A DNA stretch of 35,466 bases from Rhodospirillaceae bacterium (GCA_018660465.1 JABJKH010000033.1:1-35466), one strand, 5' to 3'; shown: positions 14,668 to 24,338, counted from the first letter of the stretch. A program made the numbers and translations. Notes: a model not told the origin generated them from the sequence alone.

Positions 14668-17403
14668 TTGGTTACAAACCAAACCCAAACGTCTTTGGTT
14701 GTCCGATACGCGATTTTTAGTGCTCTCGTCATGAGCGCTTTGGTTGGTGTTTCACTCATGTGGAATATCGACAATCTAAATGACGAGGTTATTCGTCTCT
14801 CTACGATGGAAGCCGAGTCCAACTGGAAAAAAGATCAATCCTTTCGTCAGTGGGCGACACGACATGGTGGTCTCTATGTCAGGCCGAATAAAAGAACACC
14901 ACCCAATCCCTATTTAGCGCACCTGCCCAACCGCGACCTGAAAGCTGCTGATGGGTCTGATCTTACGTTGATGAACCCGGCCTACATGATGCGGCAAATG
15001 ACCGGAGAGTTTGAGGAGATGTATGGGGTCAAAGGCAAGATCACCGGACAGATTCTGCTCAACCCGATTAATAAAGCGGATCCTTGGGAGATGGAGTCGC
15101 TAAAGGCATTCGATCGTGGCATTAAAAAGGTTGTTAAAAAAGCCGAAATTGATGGCGCACCTTACCTTCGCCTAATGCGCCCGATGGTCATGAAAAAAGG
15201 CTGCGTCCAGTGCCATGGCCATCTTGGGTTCAAGGTTGGTGACATTCGGGGAGGTGTTAGTGTCTCTATCCCCCTAGCACCCTATTTCGCCGGAGCAGAG
15301 GATAGCAAACGCGGCGTGATAATTTCCCATGGGAGTGTTTGGTTTGGCGGCTTGCTTGTCATTGGGTTCATGGCCCGGCGCCGCCTCAAATACGCGGAAG
15401 AACATGAACACGCGCAGATGGCTCTTCGTGAGGCCTACGACGGACTGGAAAAGCAGGTCGCTGCACGTACCCAAGAATTAACCACCAGTGAGGCAAATTT
15501 AAAAGAAGCGCAATCGATCGCCAGCCTTGGCAGTTGGTCGTGGCAAATTAAAACCGGAGAAATAGTCTGGAGCGATGAACTATACAGAATTTTTGGTCTT
15601 GCCCCCGATGGCCCAAGGATAATCCGTGATGATTTCCGAGGCCTGATACATCCAGACGATCAACAGTCCGTATTCACTTACGTCGATAAGGTTCTAGAAA
15701 AGGACGACAAATATGATACCGAATATCGGATTGTTCGGCCTAATGGTGATGTCCGCTTTATCCATTCCCAAGGGGTTCTATATCGCGATGAAAAGGGCGA
15801 GCCCGAAAGTATGTCAGGTGTGACTCTTGATATCACCGAGCGCAGGAAATCTGAACAAACCTTTCGTGAAAATGCAAAACAACTTGAAACCATGTTTGGA
15901 ACCATGGCGGAGGGAATTGTCACGATCTCGTCTGCCGGCAAAATCGAGATCGTAAATCCGGTCATTGAGGAAATGTTTGGATACACGCGGCAAGAATTAG
16001 TCGGACAGAATGTAAAAATTCTAATGTCCGATAACTACCAAAAGGAGCACGACAAGTACCTAAAAACCTATCAGAAAACTGGCGTCGCAAAGATTATTGG
16101 TATTGGTCGTGAAGTTACGGGGGAACGTAAGGATGGTTCGATCTTTCCAATTAATTTAACGGTGAGTGAATTCAAGAGTGCAAGCGAAACTAAATTCATC
16201 GGCACATTGCACGATTTGACGACCCAGAAAGAAACAGAGCAGCAACTTGTGTCTGCTAAGCAAGAAGCCGAAGCCGCCAACCTTGCGAAATCTACCTTCC
16301 TTGCCGCCGCCAGTCACGATGTCCGCCAACCGCTTCAGGCGATGGGAATGTTCCTATCAGTGCTTAGTGATAAAATTTCGTCAACCCGAACGGGCAAAGA
16401 TGAATCCATTCAAACGCTTATGGAACGTATGGATGGTTCGGTCTCGGTGCTGAATGGATTGTTTGATTCATTGTTGGATATTTCAAAGTTGGAAGCGCAG
16501 ACCCTGCAGCCGGAAATATCGGAATTCGATATTGGCGACTTGATGTCACGTTTGGCCGGCCAATTTGATCCACAGGTCCAGGCCAAGGGGCTTCATTTCA
16601 AATCCGAAATTCTCGAAGTAAAGGTACGGTCTGATGAGGCGCTCTTAAGCCAAATTTTGAGTAATTTTTTAGGCAATGCCCTCCGTTATACAAATGCCGG
16701 CGAGATATTTTTCGGAGCCTGTCGAGAAGGAAACGATGTAAATATTGAAATCAAGGATACCGGCATTGGCATTCCGAAAGATAAGGTCGATCACATTTTC
16801 AATGACTTTTACCAAGTTGGGAACCAACAACGCGACAGGACTCAAGGTCTCGGGCTTGGCCTGGCCATTGCCAAAAGGACAGCCGATTTGCTTGATCTGC
16901 CGCTAACGGTAACGTCCGAAGAAGGTCAGGGCTCCACCTTTGGAATCAGGTTGCCTTTGGAGCGGCGGAGCACCTCGCGTGAACAGGCGTCAGAAACGAC
17001 TTTAAAAGTGCCCTTTGAAGAGAGCTCAAAGACGATTTTAGTGATAGATGATGATCCGACCGTACTGGAGAGTTTGCAGCTTCGCCTTGAGGCTTGGAAT
17101 CATAAAACAATTGCGGCGAATTCGTTGGATCACGCACAGGACTTAATCGATAAAAATAAGACCTGTCCCGATGTCATTATTTCCGATTTGCGATTAAGCG
17201 AGGAGATGGACGGTGTGCAGGTGATTGAAAAACTGCGGACCGCCCAAAAGATTCGTATTCCAGGAATTATCCTAACAGGAGATACATCCCCTGATCGCCT
17301 CAAGTATATCGAACAAGCGGGTCTATCTGTCTTACACAAGCCAATCAAAGCTGACAGTCTGGCAGCAATTTTGAAAGAGACCTTAGATCAAACTCTCCAT
17401 TGA
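14668..17403 (+). CDS. Hybrid sensor histidine kinase with periplasmic c-haem (DUF3365-type) sensor
   Basis: A 911-residue hybrid kinase. A transmembrane helix (about 12-32) precedes a periplasmic DUF3365/Tll0287-like domain with one CVQCH haem c site (179-183), and a second helix (about 217-236) follows. Two PAS domains (about 283-392 and 400-520), a HisKA helix with phospho-acceptor H550 (ASHDVRQPLQ), an HATPase domain (NFLGNALRY, DTGIGIP, GLGLGLAI) and a C-terminal receiver with D840 (ISDLRL), acidic D794-D796 and K891 follow. The TTG start keeps the first helix complete and has AGGA upstream. It directly follows the respiratory operon on the same strand, so it probably senses redox state or a gas ligand relevant to it. 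No separate response regulator is adjacent. Confidence 0.88.
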   Translation: MVTNQTQTSLVVRYAIFSALVMSALVGVSLMWNIDNLNDEVIRLSTMEAESNWKKDQSFRQWATRHGGLYVRPNKRTPPNPYLAHLPNRDLKAADGSDLTLMNPAYMMRQMTGEFEEMYGVKGKITGQILLNPINKADPWEMESLKAFDRGIKKVVKKAEIDGAPYLRLMRPMVMKKGCVQCHGHLGFKVGDIRGGVSVSIPLAPYFAGAEDSKRGVIISHGSVWFGGLLVIGFMARRRLKYAEEHEHAQMALREAYDGLEKQVAARTQELTTSEANLKEAQSIASLGSWSWQIKTGEIVWSDELYRIFGLAPDGPRIIRDDFRGLIHPDDQQSVFTYVDKVLEKDDKYDTEYRIVRPNGDVRFIHSQGVLYRDEKGEPESMSGVTLDITERRKSEQTFRENAKQLETMFGTMAEGIVTISSAGKIEIVNPVIEEMFGYTRQELVGQNVKILMSDNYQKEHDKYLKTYQKTGVAKIIGIGREVTGERKDGSIFPINLTVSEFKSASETKFIGTLHDLTTQKETEQQLVSAKQEAEAANLAKSTFLAAASHDVRQPLQAMGMFLSVLSDKISSTRTGKDESIQTLMERMDGSVSVLNGLFDSLLDISKLEAQTLQPEISEFDIGDLMSRLAGQFDPQVQAKGLHFKSEILEVKVRSDEALLSQILSNFLGNALRYTNAGEIFFGACREGNDVNIEIKDTGIGIPKDKVDHIFNDFYQVGNQQRDRTQGLGLGLAIAKRTADLLDLPLTVTSEEGQGSTFGIRLPLERRSTSREQASETTLKVPFEESSKTILVIDDDPTVLESLQLRLEAWNHKTIAANSLDHAQDLIDKNKTCPDVIISDLRLSEEMDGVQVIEKLRTAQKIRIPGIILTGDTSPDRLKYIEQAGLSVLHKPIKADSLAAILKETLDQTLH

Positions 17404-17479
17404 TATTCGGGTTTAGAGACCTAGCTTCCTCTTGCCCCGCCCCGACAGCCGCCTCATAAATCTCATTAAATTATGCCCG

Positions 17480-17600
17480 TCACGGTTCGATGTGTTCATC
17501 TAAATATTTGGCAATCAACTTAGATTCGAACAAAGGTTTGCCGTCCACATCTAGCCGTGGGGAGATATTTAAGAACTGCAGGTAGTGACGTCGAGATGGT
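17480..17600 (-). pseudogene. Decayed glutathione S-transferase N-domain fragment
   Basis: The only gap over 300 bases (17404-17748). On the minus strand, a frame ending at the TGA at 17480 reads ...YLQFLNISPR, then LDVDGKPLFESKLIAKYLDE. The second part matches the conserved GST segment (vDGkpLtESlaIaeYLDE), and NISPR matches the NPRG that precedes it, apart from about five missing residues where the cis-proline loop should be. No start, no ribosome site and no C-terminal helical domain are present. I see no other gene in the gap. Confidence 0.4.
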
Positions 17601-17748
17601 AGTATCCTGGAGAGGTGACGTTTGATCCTTTTCCGTGAGGTTGCTATACAAAGGCGCAGAGATCCCTAATTAATGGGGGCGCGCAATGAGGTTATCAGGG
17701 GGGGGCACATTTTGAATTTATTTTATTTCAGTGGCCTAGTTAAAAATA

Positions 17749-19863
17749 ATGTCTGAGCAAACAGTCATTAAATCTGACTTCGAACAGGACGACTCATTTG
17801 TTGGTGTCGGCTCTCAGCTTGAGGGTGGTTGGAAGAAAGCATTCGAAATCCCCTCAGTTTGCCTGGGCGTATTTGCCATTTGGTCAGCCGGGCCCGGCAT
17901 TGCCGAAGATCAGTATCATATGGGGATCTATACCATTGTGACCTGGTTCCTGGCGTTGATGATTTTGCCGTGGCGGAAGGGGATGCCTTGGATTGTGCCA
18001 ACAGGGATGTCATTCGTCTCTGCTGCATTGATGGCGGGGGCTGTCACCTTGACCGTGGTGCGCTTGAACGGCGTCGATGAGTCCGGTGCTAATATCATCG
18101 ATTGGGTCGCTTGGGCAGCAATTCCTGTCACAATCCTATTTACACTCCGGTATGAAAAAGCCTTGGACTTGGCGATGATGGTTTTGGCGGTCCTATCTGT
18201 AAGCTATTACATCTGGGAATATCGCGACCTTGCGGACCGTTCCGGTGCGTGGACGTTGACCGATTTGGGCGTTGGCTGGGTTGCGACGATTTTGGCGATA
18301 GAAGTCGCCCGACGGGCACTCGGGCCGTGGATTCCAGGGATCGGCCTTTTCGCTATGGCCTACGCCTATTTTGGCCGTGAATTTCCACCCTCTCTCGCCC
18401 ATGGCGGCGAAACCGTCGAAGGCATTATAAATTACACATTTTATTCCCAGGACGGCATCTTTGGTGTGATGACCAATGTCATGGCCCAGTTCGTGCTGAT
18501 CTTCATTTATTTGGGCGCATTCATGCAGAGTTCCGGCATGGGGCGCTTTTTCATTGAGTTTCCCCTAAGCATTGCCGGGCGCTCTGCTGGTGGACCGGCC
18601 AAGGTCGCCGTGCTGGCATCATCGATTTTCGGTTCGATCTCTGGTAGCAGTCTTGCCAATATCGTCTCCACAGGCACCTTCACAATCCCCTTAATGAAGC
18701 GGGTTGGGTTTCGCCCTGTTGTTGCAGGGGCGGTTGAAAATACGGCGTCGCTTGGGGGGCAGTTGTTGCCGCCTGTTATGGGCTCCGGTGTTTTCATCAT
18801 GGCGGAGATTACAGGCGTTCCCTACCTTACCATCATCTCCGTCGCCGCAGTTCCGGCGCTGCTTTATATGTTCTCCATCGGTGCGATTGTGCATTTTGAA
18901 GCCAAAAAGAATGGCATCCAAGGTTTGCCGGAAAGTGAGATGCGGACGCCTGGGGAAGTGTTTAGGGAAGGCTGGTTCCACCTCGTTCCTTTTGCCATTC
19001 TGCTCGGTTTTCTAATCGGTGGATTTTCCCCTGATTACTGCGCCGTGATGGCGATGGCGTCAGTGCTGGTGATTAACTGGGTACGTTCAATTTTGGCGCG
19101 GGCTGGGATCGTTCTGATGACCGATCAGGTGATGAATCTGTCGGTAATTGTAAAAACATTAGTAACCGGGACACGTAACTCATTACTGGTTGGCGGTGCT
19201 GCGGGTGCTGTGGGGATCATCGTCGGTATGATCGCGTTGACCAGCCTGGGCCTGAAGATGAGCCTATTGTTGGTTGATCTTTCCCAAGGCAGTCTTTTTC
19301 TCACCGTGGCACTGGTTGCTGCGACGTCGTTGTTGCTTGGCATGGCGTTGCCGATTACGGCGAGCTATTTGGTGCTGGTGGTGTTGGCAGGGCCGGCGTT
19401 TGATCAATTGGGCGTGCCAATATTGGCGGCGCATCTGATCGTATTTTGGCTGAGCCAGGATTCAAACATCACACCACCTGTGTGTCTGGGCGCGTTTGTT
19501 GCGGCCTCCATTTCAAAAGGGGATCCATGGCAAACCGGGTGGATGAGCTTCCGCTTTGCCAAGATGCTCTACATCATGCCGCTGCTGTTCGCATTTACGC
19601 CGATCTTGAATTTTGGCGATCCAGCGGGAGCTGTCTGGACCATGGCGACTGCGGCGATCGGGGTGGTGGCGTTTGGCTCTTGGACGATAGGATATTTGCA
19701 TCGACCTGTGACGAAACCCGAATGGGTTGTGCTTGGATTTGCCGCTGTGATGAGCTTCCTGCCGCTGAGTATTGAAATCGCCGGAGTACCTGGATACGCG
19801 ATCAATGTTACCGGTTGGGTGATGCTGGCTGGCGTATCCTTATGGCAACGAAAAACACTTTAA
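17749..19863 (+). CDS. Fused TAXI-type TRAP transporter permease (DctQM fusion)
   Basis: A 704-residue integral membrane protein combining the small 4-helix and large 12-helix TRAP subunits. Hydrophobic segments alternate with short loops throughout. The large-subunit signature regions GSISGSSLANIVSTGTFTIP and NTASLGGQLLPPVMG are clear, as is the later SQDSNITPPVCLGAF. Such fusions pair with TAXI binding proteins, and the likely partner is encoded at 1931. The following amidohydrolase starts 13 bases after it, so transport and hydrolysis appear to be cotranscribed. No strong promoter is recognisable upstream. Confidence 0.93.
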   Translation: MSEQTVIKSDFEQDDSFVGVGSQLEGGWKKAFEIPSVCLGVFAIWSAGPGIAEDQYHMGIYTIVTWFLALMILPWRKGMPWIVPTGMSFVSAALMAGAVTLTVVRLNGVDESGANIIDWVAWAAIPVTILFTLRYEKALDLAMMVLAVLSVSYYIWEYRDLADRSGAWTLTDLGVGWVATILAIEVARRALGPWIPGIGLFAMAYAYFGREFPPSLAHGGETVEGIINYTFYSQDGIFGVMTNVMAQFVLIFIYLGAFMQSSGMGRFFIEFPLSIAGRSAGGPAKVAVLASSIFGSISGSSLANIVSTGTFTIPLMKRVGFRPVVAGAVENTASLGGQLLPPVMGSGVFIMAEITGVPYLTIISVAAVPALLYMFSIGAIVHFEAKKNGIQGLPESEMRTPGEVFREGWFHLVPFAILLGFLIGGFSPDYCAVMAMASVLVINWVRSILARAGIVLMTDQVMNLSVIVKTLVTGTRNSLLVGGAAGAVGIIVGMIALTSLGLKMSLLLVDLSQGSLFLTVALVAATSLLLGMALPITASYLVLVVLAGPAFDQLGVPILAAHLIVFWLSQDSNITPPVCLGAFVAASISKGDPWQTGWMSFRFAKMLYIMPLLFAFTPILNFGDPAGAVWTMATAAIGVVAFGSWTIGYLHRPVTKPEWVVLGFAAVMSFLPLSIEIAGVPGYAINVTGWVMLAGVSLWQRKTL

Positions 19864-19876
19864 ATTTGGAGAGACG

Positions 19877-20764
19877 ATGACCGAAGATAAATACCCGGCG
19901 TGTCAGGGGCCTGACCCGGACCCAACCCCTGCGAAGTTCGATGTGCCAGAGGGAACGATTGATTGTCATGCGCATATTTTTGGTCCTGAAACCAAGTATC
20001 CGTATTCTTTGGCGCGTGGTTATACGCCGCCGGATGCGCCATTGGAAAAATATCTCGAACTGCACAAGGCTCTTGGCAACATCAAACGTGCGGTCCTCAC
20101 CCAGCCCAGCGTCTATGGCACGGACAATTCGTGCATGCTGGATGCGGTTGCAAAGATGGACGGCAAGTTCCTGGCCGTGGTCGCTGTCGATGCTGACGTG
20201 ACTGATAAGGAACTTGAAGACCTGCACGCCCGCGGCGCCCGCGGCGCCCGGGTGAACTTGGTGGATAAGGGTGGCAATCCTTTCGATAGCACGGCGTCGG
20301 TGAAAAAATTTAGCGAACGGCTTAAGGATTTGGGCTGGCACCTAGAACTGTTAGTTCACGTGCATGAATTCCCCGACATCCGCGAGACGATGAATTCAAT
20401 GGCGGTGGATGTGTCAGTCGGGCACTTGGGCTATATGAAGACCGATAACGGCGTGGACAATCCAGGCTTTCAAGATTTCCTTGACCTGATGCGAGACGGT
20501 AAGTGCTGGACCAAGGTGTCTGGGTCTTACCGTATCACCACGTCAGCGCTAACCCCTTATGTGGACGTGACGCCGGTTGCGAAGGCACTCATCGAGGCCA
20601 ACGAAGACCGCATCATCTGGGGCACCGATTGGCCGCACCCGATCTTTAAAGGCAAAATGCCGAACGATGGCGCGCTGATGGACCACCTGGCCGACTGGGC
20701 ACCTGATGCCGCCGTACGGAAAAAAATCCTGGTCGACAATGCGGAGAAGCTGTTCGGGTTTTAG
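19877..20764 (+). CDS. LigI-like amidohydrolase (PF04909 type), copy 2
   Basis: A 295-residue TIM-barrel hydrolase strongly resembling 2-pyrone-4,6-dicarboxylate lactonase. It has D29-C-H31-A-H33 followed by IFGPETKYPY, the substrate-side QPSVYGTDNSC, RGARGARVNLV, and the terminal IIWGTDWPHP with catalytic D251. TTTGGAGAGACG provides a ribosome site. It is cotranscribed with the permease, which suggests that the imported compound, or an early product of it, is the substrate. It is closer to LigI than the copy at 3953, but specificity is not established. Confidence 0.9.
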   Translation: MTEDKYPACQGPDPDPTPAKFDVPEGTIDCHAHIFGPETKYPYSLARGYTPPDAPLEKYLELHKALGNIKRAVLTQPSVYGTDNSCMLDAVAKMDGKFLAVVAVDADVTDKELEDLHARGARGARVNLVDKGGNPFDSTASVKKFSERLKDLGWHLELLVHVHEFPDIRETMNSMAVDVSVGHLGYMKTDNGVDNPGFQDFLDLMRDGKCWTKVSGSYRITTSALTPYVDVTPVAKALIEANEDRIIWGTDWPHPIFKGKMPNDGALMDHLADWAPDAAVRKKILVDNAEKLFGF

Positions 20765-20809
20765 GCGGCTATCGGCAAATATAATTTAACATTTCACAGG
20801 AGATGCACG

Positions 20810-21403
20810 ATGAAAACGCCCATCAGCGACATCGCGTTTACGCCTGCGGTTAAAGCGATTCAGGAAAAAAAAGGATCGCGGATGGCTTATGCGCGGATGG
20901 AAGAAAAGGGCGGTTGGACAGACCGGGTTACGCCAGACCTTGCAGAATTTATCGCAACCCGTGATTCGCTCTATATTGCAACCGCGAGCGCAGACGGACA
21001 GCCTTACATCCAACATCGCGGCGGCAACGCAGGATTCCTAAAAGTCGTCGGTGATCGGCAATTGGCGTTCGCCGATTTCACTGGCAATCGTCAATACATC
21101 AGCGCCGGAAATTTATCGGAAAATGACAAGGCTTATATCTTTCTGATGGATTATCCTAACCGCTACCGGATCAAAATCTGGGGCCGGGCGCGTGTGGTTG
21201 AAGACGATGCGGCTCTGCTTGATAAACTCGCAACCGGCGCAGGCGGCAGGCCGGAACACGCCATTGTTTTCGACATCACAGGCTGGGACCGAAACTGTCC
21301 GCAGTTCATCACGCCAAGGTTCACAGAAACCGAAATGGACGCAATCATCGCGCCGCTAAAAGCGCGCATCGCCGAGTTGGAAGCCTTATCGTCAAATTCC
21401 TAA
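20810..21403 (+). CDS. PNPOx-fold flavin-binding protein
   Basis: A 197-residue protein of the pyridoxamine 5'-phosphate oxidase-like split-barrel family. It shows the conserved core LYIATASADGQPYIQHRGG, the strand LAFADFTGNRQYISAGNL, and a RYRIKIWGRARVV segment, followed by DITGWDRNCPQFITPRF near the C-terminus. The last ~30 residues form a helix. Such proteins bind FMN or F420; this one could be a flavin reductase or oxidase. AGGAG precedes the start. Its stop overlaps the convergent CcdA-like gene by four bases. Confidence 0.82.
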   Translation: MKTPISDIAFTPAVKAIQEKKGSRMAYARMEEKGGWTDRVTPDLAEFIATRDSLYIATASADGQPYIQHRGGNAGFLKVVGDRQLAFADFTGNRQYISAGNLSENDKAYIFLMDYPNRYRIKIWGRARVVEDDAALLDKLATGAGGRPEHAIVFDITGWDRNCPQFITPRFTETEMDAIIAPLKARIAELEALSSNS

Positions 21404-22047
21404 AGTTCGACGAACAGCCCAAAGTACATCGACCAAACCCCGAGTCCAACGAACAGCAACCCAATTATGAAGGGAATGCGGGTGGAAAGGCCTGAGAGTT
21501 TCATCAGCAGGTCTCTGCCCGGCTGCCAGAATGCAACCACGATAAGGGGCAGGGTCAGGGCAAAGCCGAATAGCGCCAGAGAAACGAATGCTTCGGTAAG
21601 GCCCCTGGCGCTAATGACGGTCGTGCTGACAAGGGCTAGAATCATTGGGGCGGCGCAGGCGGGAATATTCAGGCCGAAGACAACGCCCATGCCAGCACCC
21701 CCGCCAGCCTTCGAAATTGTGTTAAAAATTCTCCCGAACATACTGCTGAGTACAGCAGATTTTCCTGTCACATAAAAAAGTCCGATGACGAGGTATAAGA
21801 GTCCCAAAGCCAGCCAACCCGCTTTCTGGAATTCAAGCGCAAAGGAACCCGCGAAAGCGGCCAAGAGTCCAAATGAGCCAATGAAGGCGGCTCGGGTTAC
21901 CGCGAAGATCAGAACTTGGCGGACCATGCTTTCCTGGCGGTCCTCAAGTGCTTTGATAAACAGCAGGCTGGCACCGATGGAGCAGGGCTCAATAAAACCA
22001 AACAGCCCGAAGGCGATGGGCAGGACAATGAGACTCGAAAAGTCCAT
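21400..22047 (-). CDS. CcdA/DsbD-like membrane thiol-disulfide carrier
   Basis: A 215-residue six-helix inner-membrane protein. Each of two conserved half-motifs carries one cysteine: C22 in GFIEPCSIGASL and C131 in GLNIPACAAPM, the pair used by CcdA to move reducing equivalents from cytoplasmic thioredoxin to the periplasm for cytochrome c maturation. Its ATG overlaps the stop of the upstream dehydrogenase gene by one base (TAATG on the minus strand). It could supply reductant for the many haems of the neighbouring operon or for the YyaL-type protein; this link is inferred. Confidence 0.8.
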   Translation of the reverse strand: MDFSSLIVLPIAFGLFGFIEPCSIGASLLFIKALEDRQESMVRQVLIFAVTRAAFIGSFGLLAAFAGSFALEFQKAGWLALGLLYLVIGLFYVTGKSAVLSSMFGRIFNTISKAGGGAGMGVVFGLNIPACAAPMILALVSTTVISARGLTEAFVSLALFGFALTLPLIVVAFWQPGRDLLMKLSGLSTRIPFIIGLLFVGLGVWSMYFGLFVEL

Positions 22048-22925
22048 TACTCAATTCCGGCATTCTCCGCCATTAACTTGGCGACCACAGCCCAATCCTT
22101 GTCAGCATTGCCACGTGCTTTCGCCATGACGAAATTATTATGCAGCACGGAGGCGATTGGCATGGGAACGGTTTGGGCGGTTGCGGCTTCAATAAGCTGG
22201 CCAACATCCTTGATGCCCAGGTCCAGGTCGGCGCCCGGAGAAACGTAGTTTTCGTCGGCGATGATCTTGCCATAGGTCTGATAGACAACGCCGGGGAAGA
22301 TCGTGCCGGTGAAAACTTCCAGATACGCATCAGGTTCAATGCCGCATTTCCGCGCCAGCGCCATGCTTTCGCCCATGCTGTTGATGGCCGAAGCCGCCAT
22401 GAAATTCAGACAAAGTTTTATCAGATTGGACTGAGACGGTCTGTCACCCAACACGAACGTACGCTGGCCAATCACGTCGAAGATCGGTTGTACGGTCTCA
22501 ATTGTTTTCGCATTTCCCGCCGCTAGGACGAAAAGCTTGGCCGCCGCCGCCATCTCGGGTCGACCCATGACCGGGGCCGCGACATAGCCGTGGCCCGCAT
22601 CGGTGTGGGCTTGGGTGATCCGATCCGCCGTGACAACCGAGAGAGTGCTCATGCAAACATGGATCGCCCCCGGTTTCATGGCAGCAAGAATGCCCCCGTC
22701 GCCGAACATTACCTCGTCCATATGATCATCAGAAAATGGCATCGTGAAAACGACATCACCTGCTGCGGCCTCCGCCGGGTTGCTTGCGACAGATGCGCCC
22801 GCATCCTTTAACGGGTCAGCCTTTGCCGCCGTCCTGTTGTAGACCGAAAGATCGTGTCCCGCGTTTAGAATATTCTCAGCGACCGGATAGCCCATCTTAC
22901 CCAGTCCAATAAAACCGATTTTCAT
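22047..22925 (-). CDS. Beta-hydroxyacid dehydrogenase (3-hydroxyisobutyrate dehydrogenase/GLYR family)
   Basis: A 292-residue NAD(P)-dependent oxidoreductase. The Rossmann motif GFIGLGKMG (4-12) is followed by YNRTAAK, the substrate-side AAPVMGRPE (116-124; usually APVSGG), and catalytic K170 with N174. The frame is open to 23048, but ATG 22925 is preceded by an AAGGAG ribosome site and begins exactly at the family N-terminus. Substrates of the family include 3-hydroxyisobutyrate, tartronate semialdehyde and glyoxylate. It is cotranscribed with the CcdA-like gene and divergent from sat. Confidence 0.9.
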   Translation of the reverse strand: MKIGFIGLGKMGYPVAENILNAGHDLSVYNRTAAKADPLKDAGASVASNPAEAAAGDVVFTMPFSDDHMDEVMFGDGGILAAMKPGAIHVCMSTLSVVTADRITQAHTDAGHGYVAAPVMGRPEMAAAAKLFVLAAGNAKTIETVQPIFDVIGQRTFVLGDRPSQSNLIKLCLNFMAASAINSMGESMALARKCGIEPDAYLEVFTGTIFPGVVYQTYGKIIADENYVSPGADLDLGIKDVGQLIEAATAQTVPMPIASVLHNNFVMAKARGNADKDWAVVAKLMAENAGIE

Positions 22926-23009
22926 GTGGTGCTCCTTGGTATTCGTTCTTTTCCGCAACGTATCAGAGCGAGCTGAATTGAGCCACAGGGCTGCGTTTAT
23001 TTCGACCGT

Positions 23010-23038
23010 TTGCCATCTATATGATGATTTGCTAATAA
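23010..23038 (+). promoter_or_regulatory. Possible sigma-70 promoter of sat
   Basis: TTGCCA (23010-23015) and TAATAA (23033-23038) are spaced by 17 bases, about 40 bases upstream of the sat start. The -35 box matches five of six consensus bases; the -10 match is weak. Confidence 0.35.
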
Positions 23039-23075
23039 ATACACCCAACGCACCTTAACTCTGGAGATTTTCCCT

Positions 23076-24245
23076 ATGTCAACGCTCGTTAATCCACATG
23101 GCGCAAGCCAGCTTAATCCATTGCTCTTGCCCGAAAACGAGCGTCCTGATGTCTTGAAGCGCGCAGAGGGCTTAAAGAAAGTACCGCTGTCATCCAGGGA
23201 ACTCTCAGACCTGTTGATGCTGGCGATGGGGGCCTACACGCCGCTGACCGGTTTCATGGGCGAAGCAGACTGGCGCGGCTGTTGCGTGGATATGAGCACA
23301 TCGGACGGCGTGTTCTGGCCGATTCCCATTACTTTATCCGCCGCCCAAGATTTAGCCGATAGCATCAGCGTTGGCGAAGAGGTGGCGCTGGTTAATGAAT
23401 CGGGAAAAATCTTCGGCGTCATGGACGTTCAGGAAAAGTATGGAATCGATAAAGACCTGGAATGCTCCAATGTGTACCGCACGACCGATGCAGCTCACCC
23501 CGGCGTACAAAAAGTGATGGAACAAGGCCCGGTTAATCTGGCGGGCCCGGTGAAGGTCATTGATGAAGACCATTTCCCGGAAACCTATGCAGGGCTTTAT
23601 TTCCGACCCGAGGAAACCCGGGCGCTGTTTACCGAAAAAGGCTGGTCCACAGTCGCCGCCTTCCAAACCCGTAATCCCATGCACCGCAGCCATGAATACC
23701 TGGCCAAGATCGCCGTTGAAATTTGTGACGGCTTGTTGATCCATCAGGTTTTGGGCGCGCTAAAACCGGGCGATATTCCAGCTGAGGTTCGGGTGAAATC
23801 AATCGATACCCTGGTCCGTAATTACTTCGTCGACGGGACCGTTGTTCAAGGCGGATATCCCATTGAAATGCGCTATGGCGGCCCTCGGGAAGCCTTGCTG
23901 CACGCAGTTTTCCGCCAGAACTTCGGCTGTTCGCACTTGGTTGTCGGGCGCGATCACGCGGGCGTCGGTGATTACTACGGCCCGTTTGATGCGCACCATA
24001 TATTCGATGAAATTCCAAAGGATGCGCTTGAGATTCAAGCCCTGAAAATCGACATCACCTTCTATTGCTTCAAATGCAATGGCATGGCGACCGGGCGGAC
24101 CTGCCCGCATGGCGATGATGAGCGCCTGAACGTGTCCGGCACGCGGCTCCGTGAAATGTTCGCCAACCACGAAGATGTCCCGCCAGAATTCAGCCGCCCA
24201 GAGGTGCTTGAGGTCTTGCAGGGCTATTATGATACGGTTGACTGA
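23076..24245 (+). CDS. sat: Sulfate adenylyltransferase (ATP sulfurylase), dissimilatory type
   Basis: A 389-residue enzyme interconverting APS plus pyrophosphate with ATP plus sulfate. The nucleotide-binding [10 protein letters not shown] (197-206) and [13 protein letters not shown] (291-303) motifs are intact. C331, C334, C343 and H345 form the metal-binding CFKC...TCPH cluster typical of homo-oligomeric Sat of sulfur-oxidising and sulfate-reducing prokaryotes. There is no APS-kinase fusion. Being upstream of aprMBA, it most likely runs in the ATP-forming direction at the end of sulfite oxidation. GGAG lies ten bases before the ATG. Confidence 0.97.
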   Translation: MSTLVNPHGASQLNPLLLPENERPDVLKRAEGLKKVPLSSRELSDLLMLAMGAYTPLTGFMGEADWRGCCVDMSTSDGVFWPIPITLSAAQDLADSISVGEEVALVNESGKIFGVMDVQEKYGIDKDLECSNVYRTTDAAHPGVQKVMEQGPVNLAGPVKVIDEDHFPETYAGLYFRPEETRALFTEKGWSTVAAFQTRNPMHRSHEYLAKIAVEICDGLLIHQVLGALKPGDIPAEVRVKSIDTLVRNYFVDGTVVQGGYPIEMRYGGPREALLHAVFRQNFGCSHLVVGRDHAGVGDYYGPFDAHHIFDEIPKDALEIQALKIDITFYCFKCNGMATGRTCPHGDDERLNVSGTRLREMFANHEDVPPEFSRPEVLEVLQGYYDTVD

Positions 24246-24309
24246 TTCCTAAAATTGTCGCGTTTTTGGCGCAAATTGAACCAAAGGTGTAAAGAATGCA
24301 CCTGACCGA

Positions 24310-24338
24310 TTGACACGCCATCTTTCGTACTTTAGAAA
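24310..24338 (+). promoter_or_regulatory. Candidate sigma-70 promoter of aprMBA
   Basis: A perfect TTGACA -35 box (24310-24315) lies 17 bases before TAGAAA (24333-24338). A second TTGACA occurs at 24356-24361 without a good -10 partner. The 213-base gap between sat and aprM is large enough for its own promoter. Confidence 0.45.

Noticed and set aside
20520-20525. Idea that the two amidohydrolases are a recent duplication
   Set aside because: They share the fold, motifs and C-terminal tail, but overall similarity is low and loop lengths differ, so the duplication is old or they were acquired separately.
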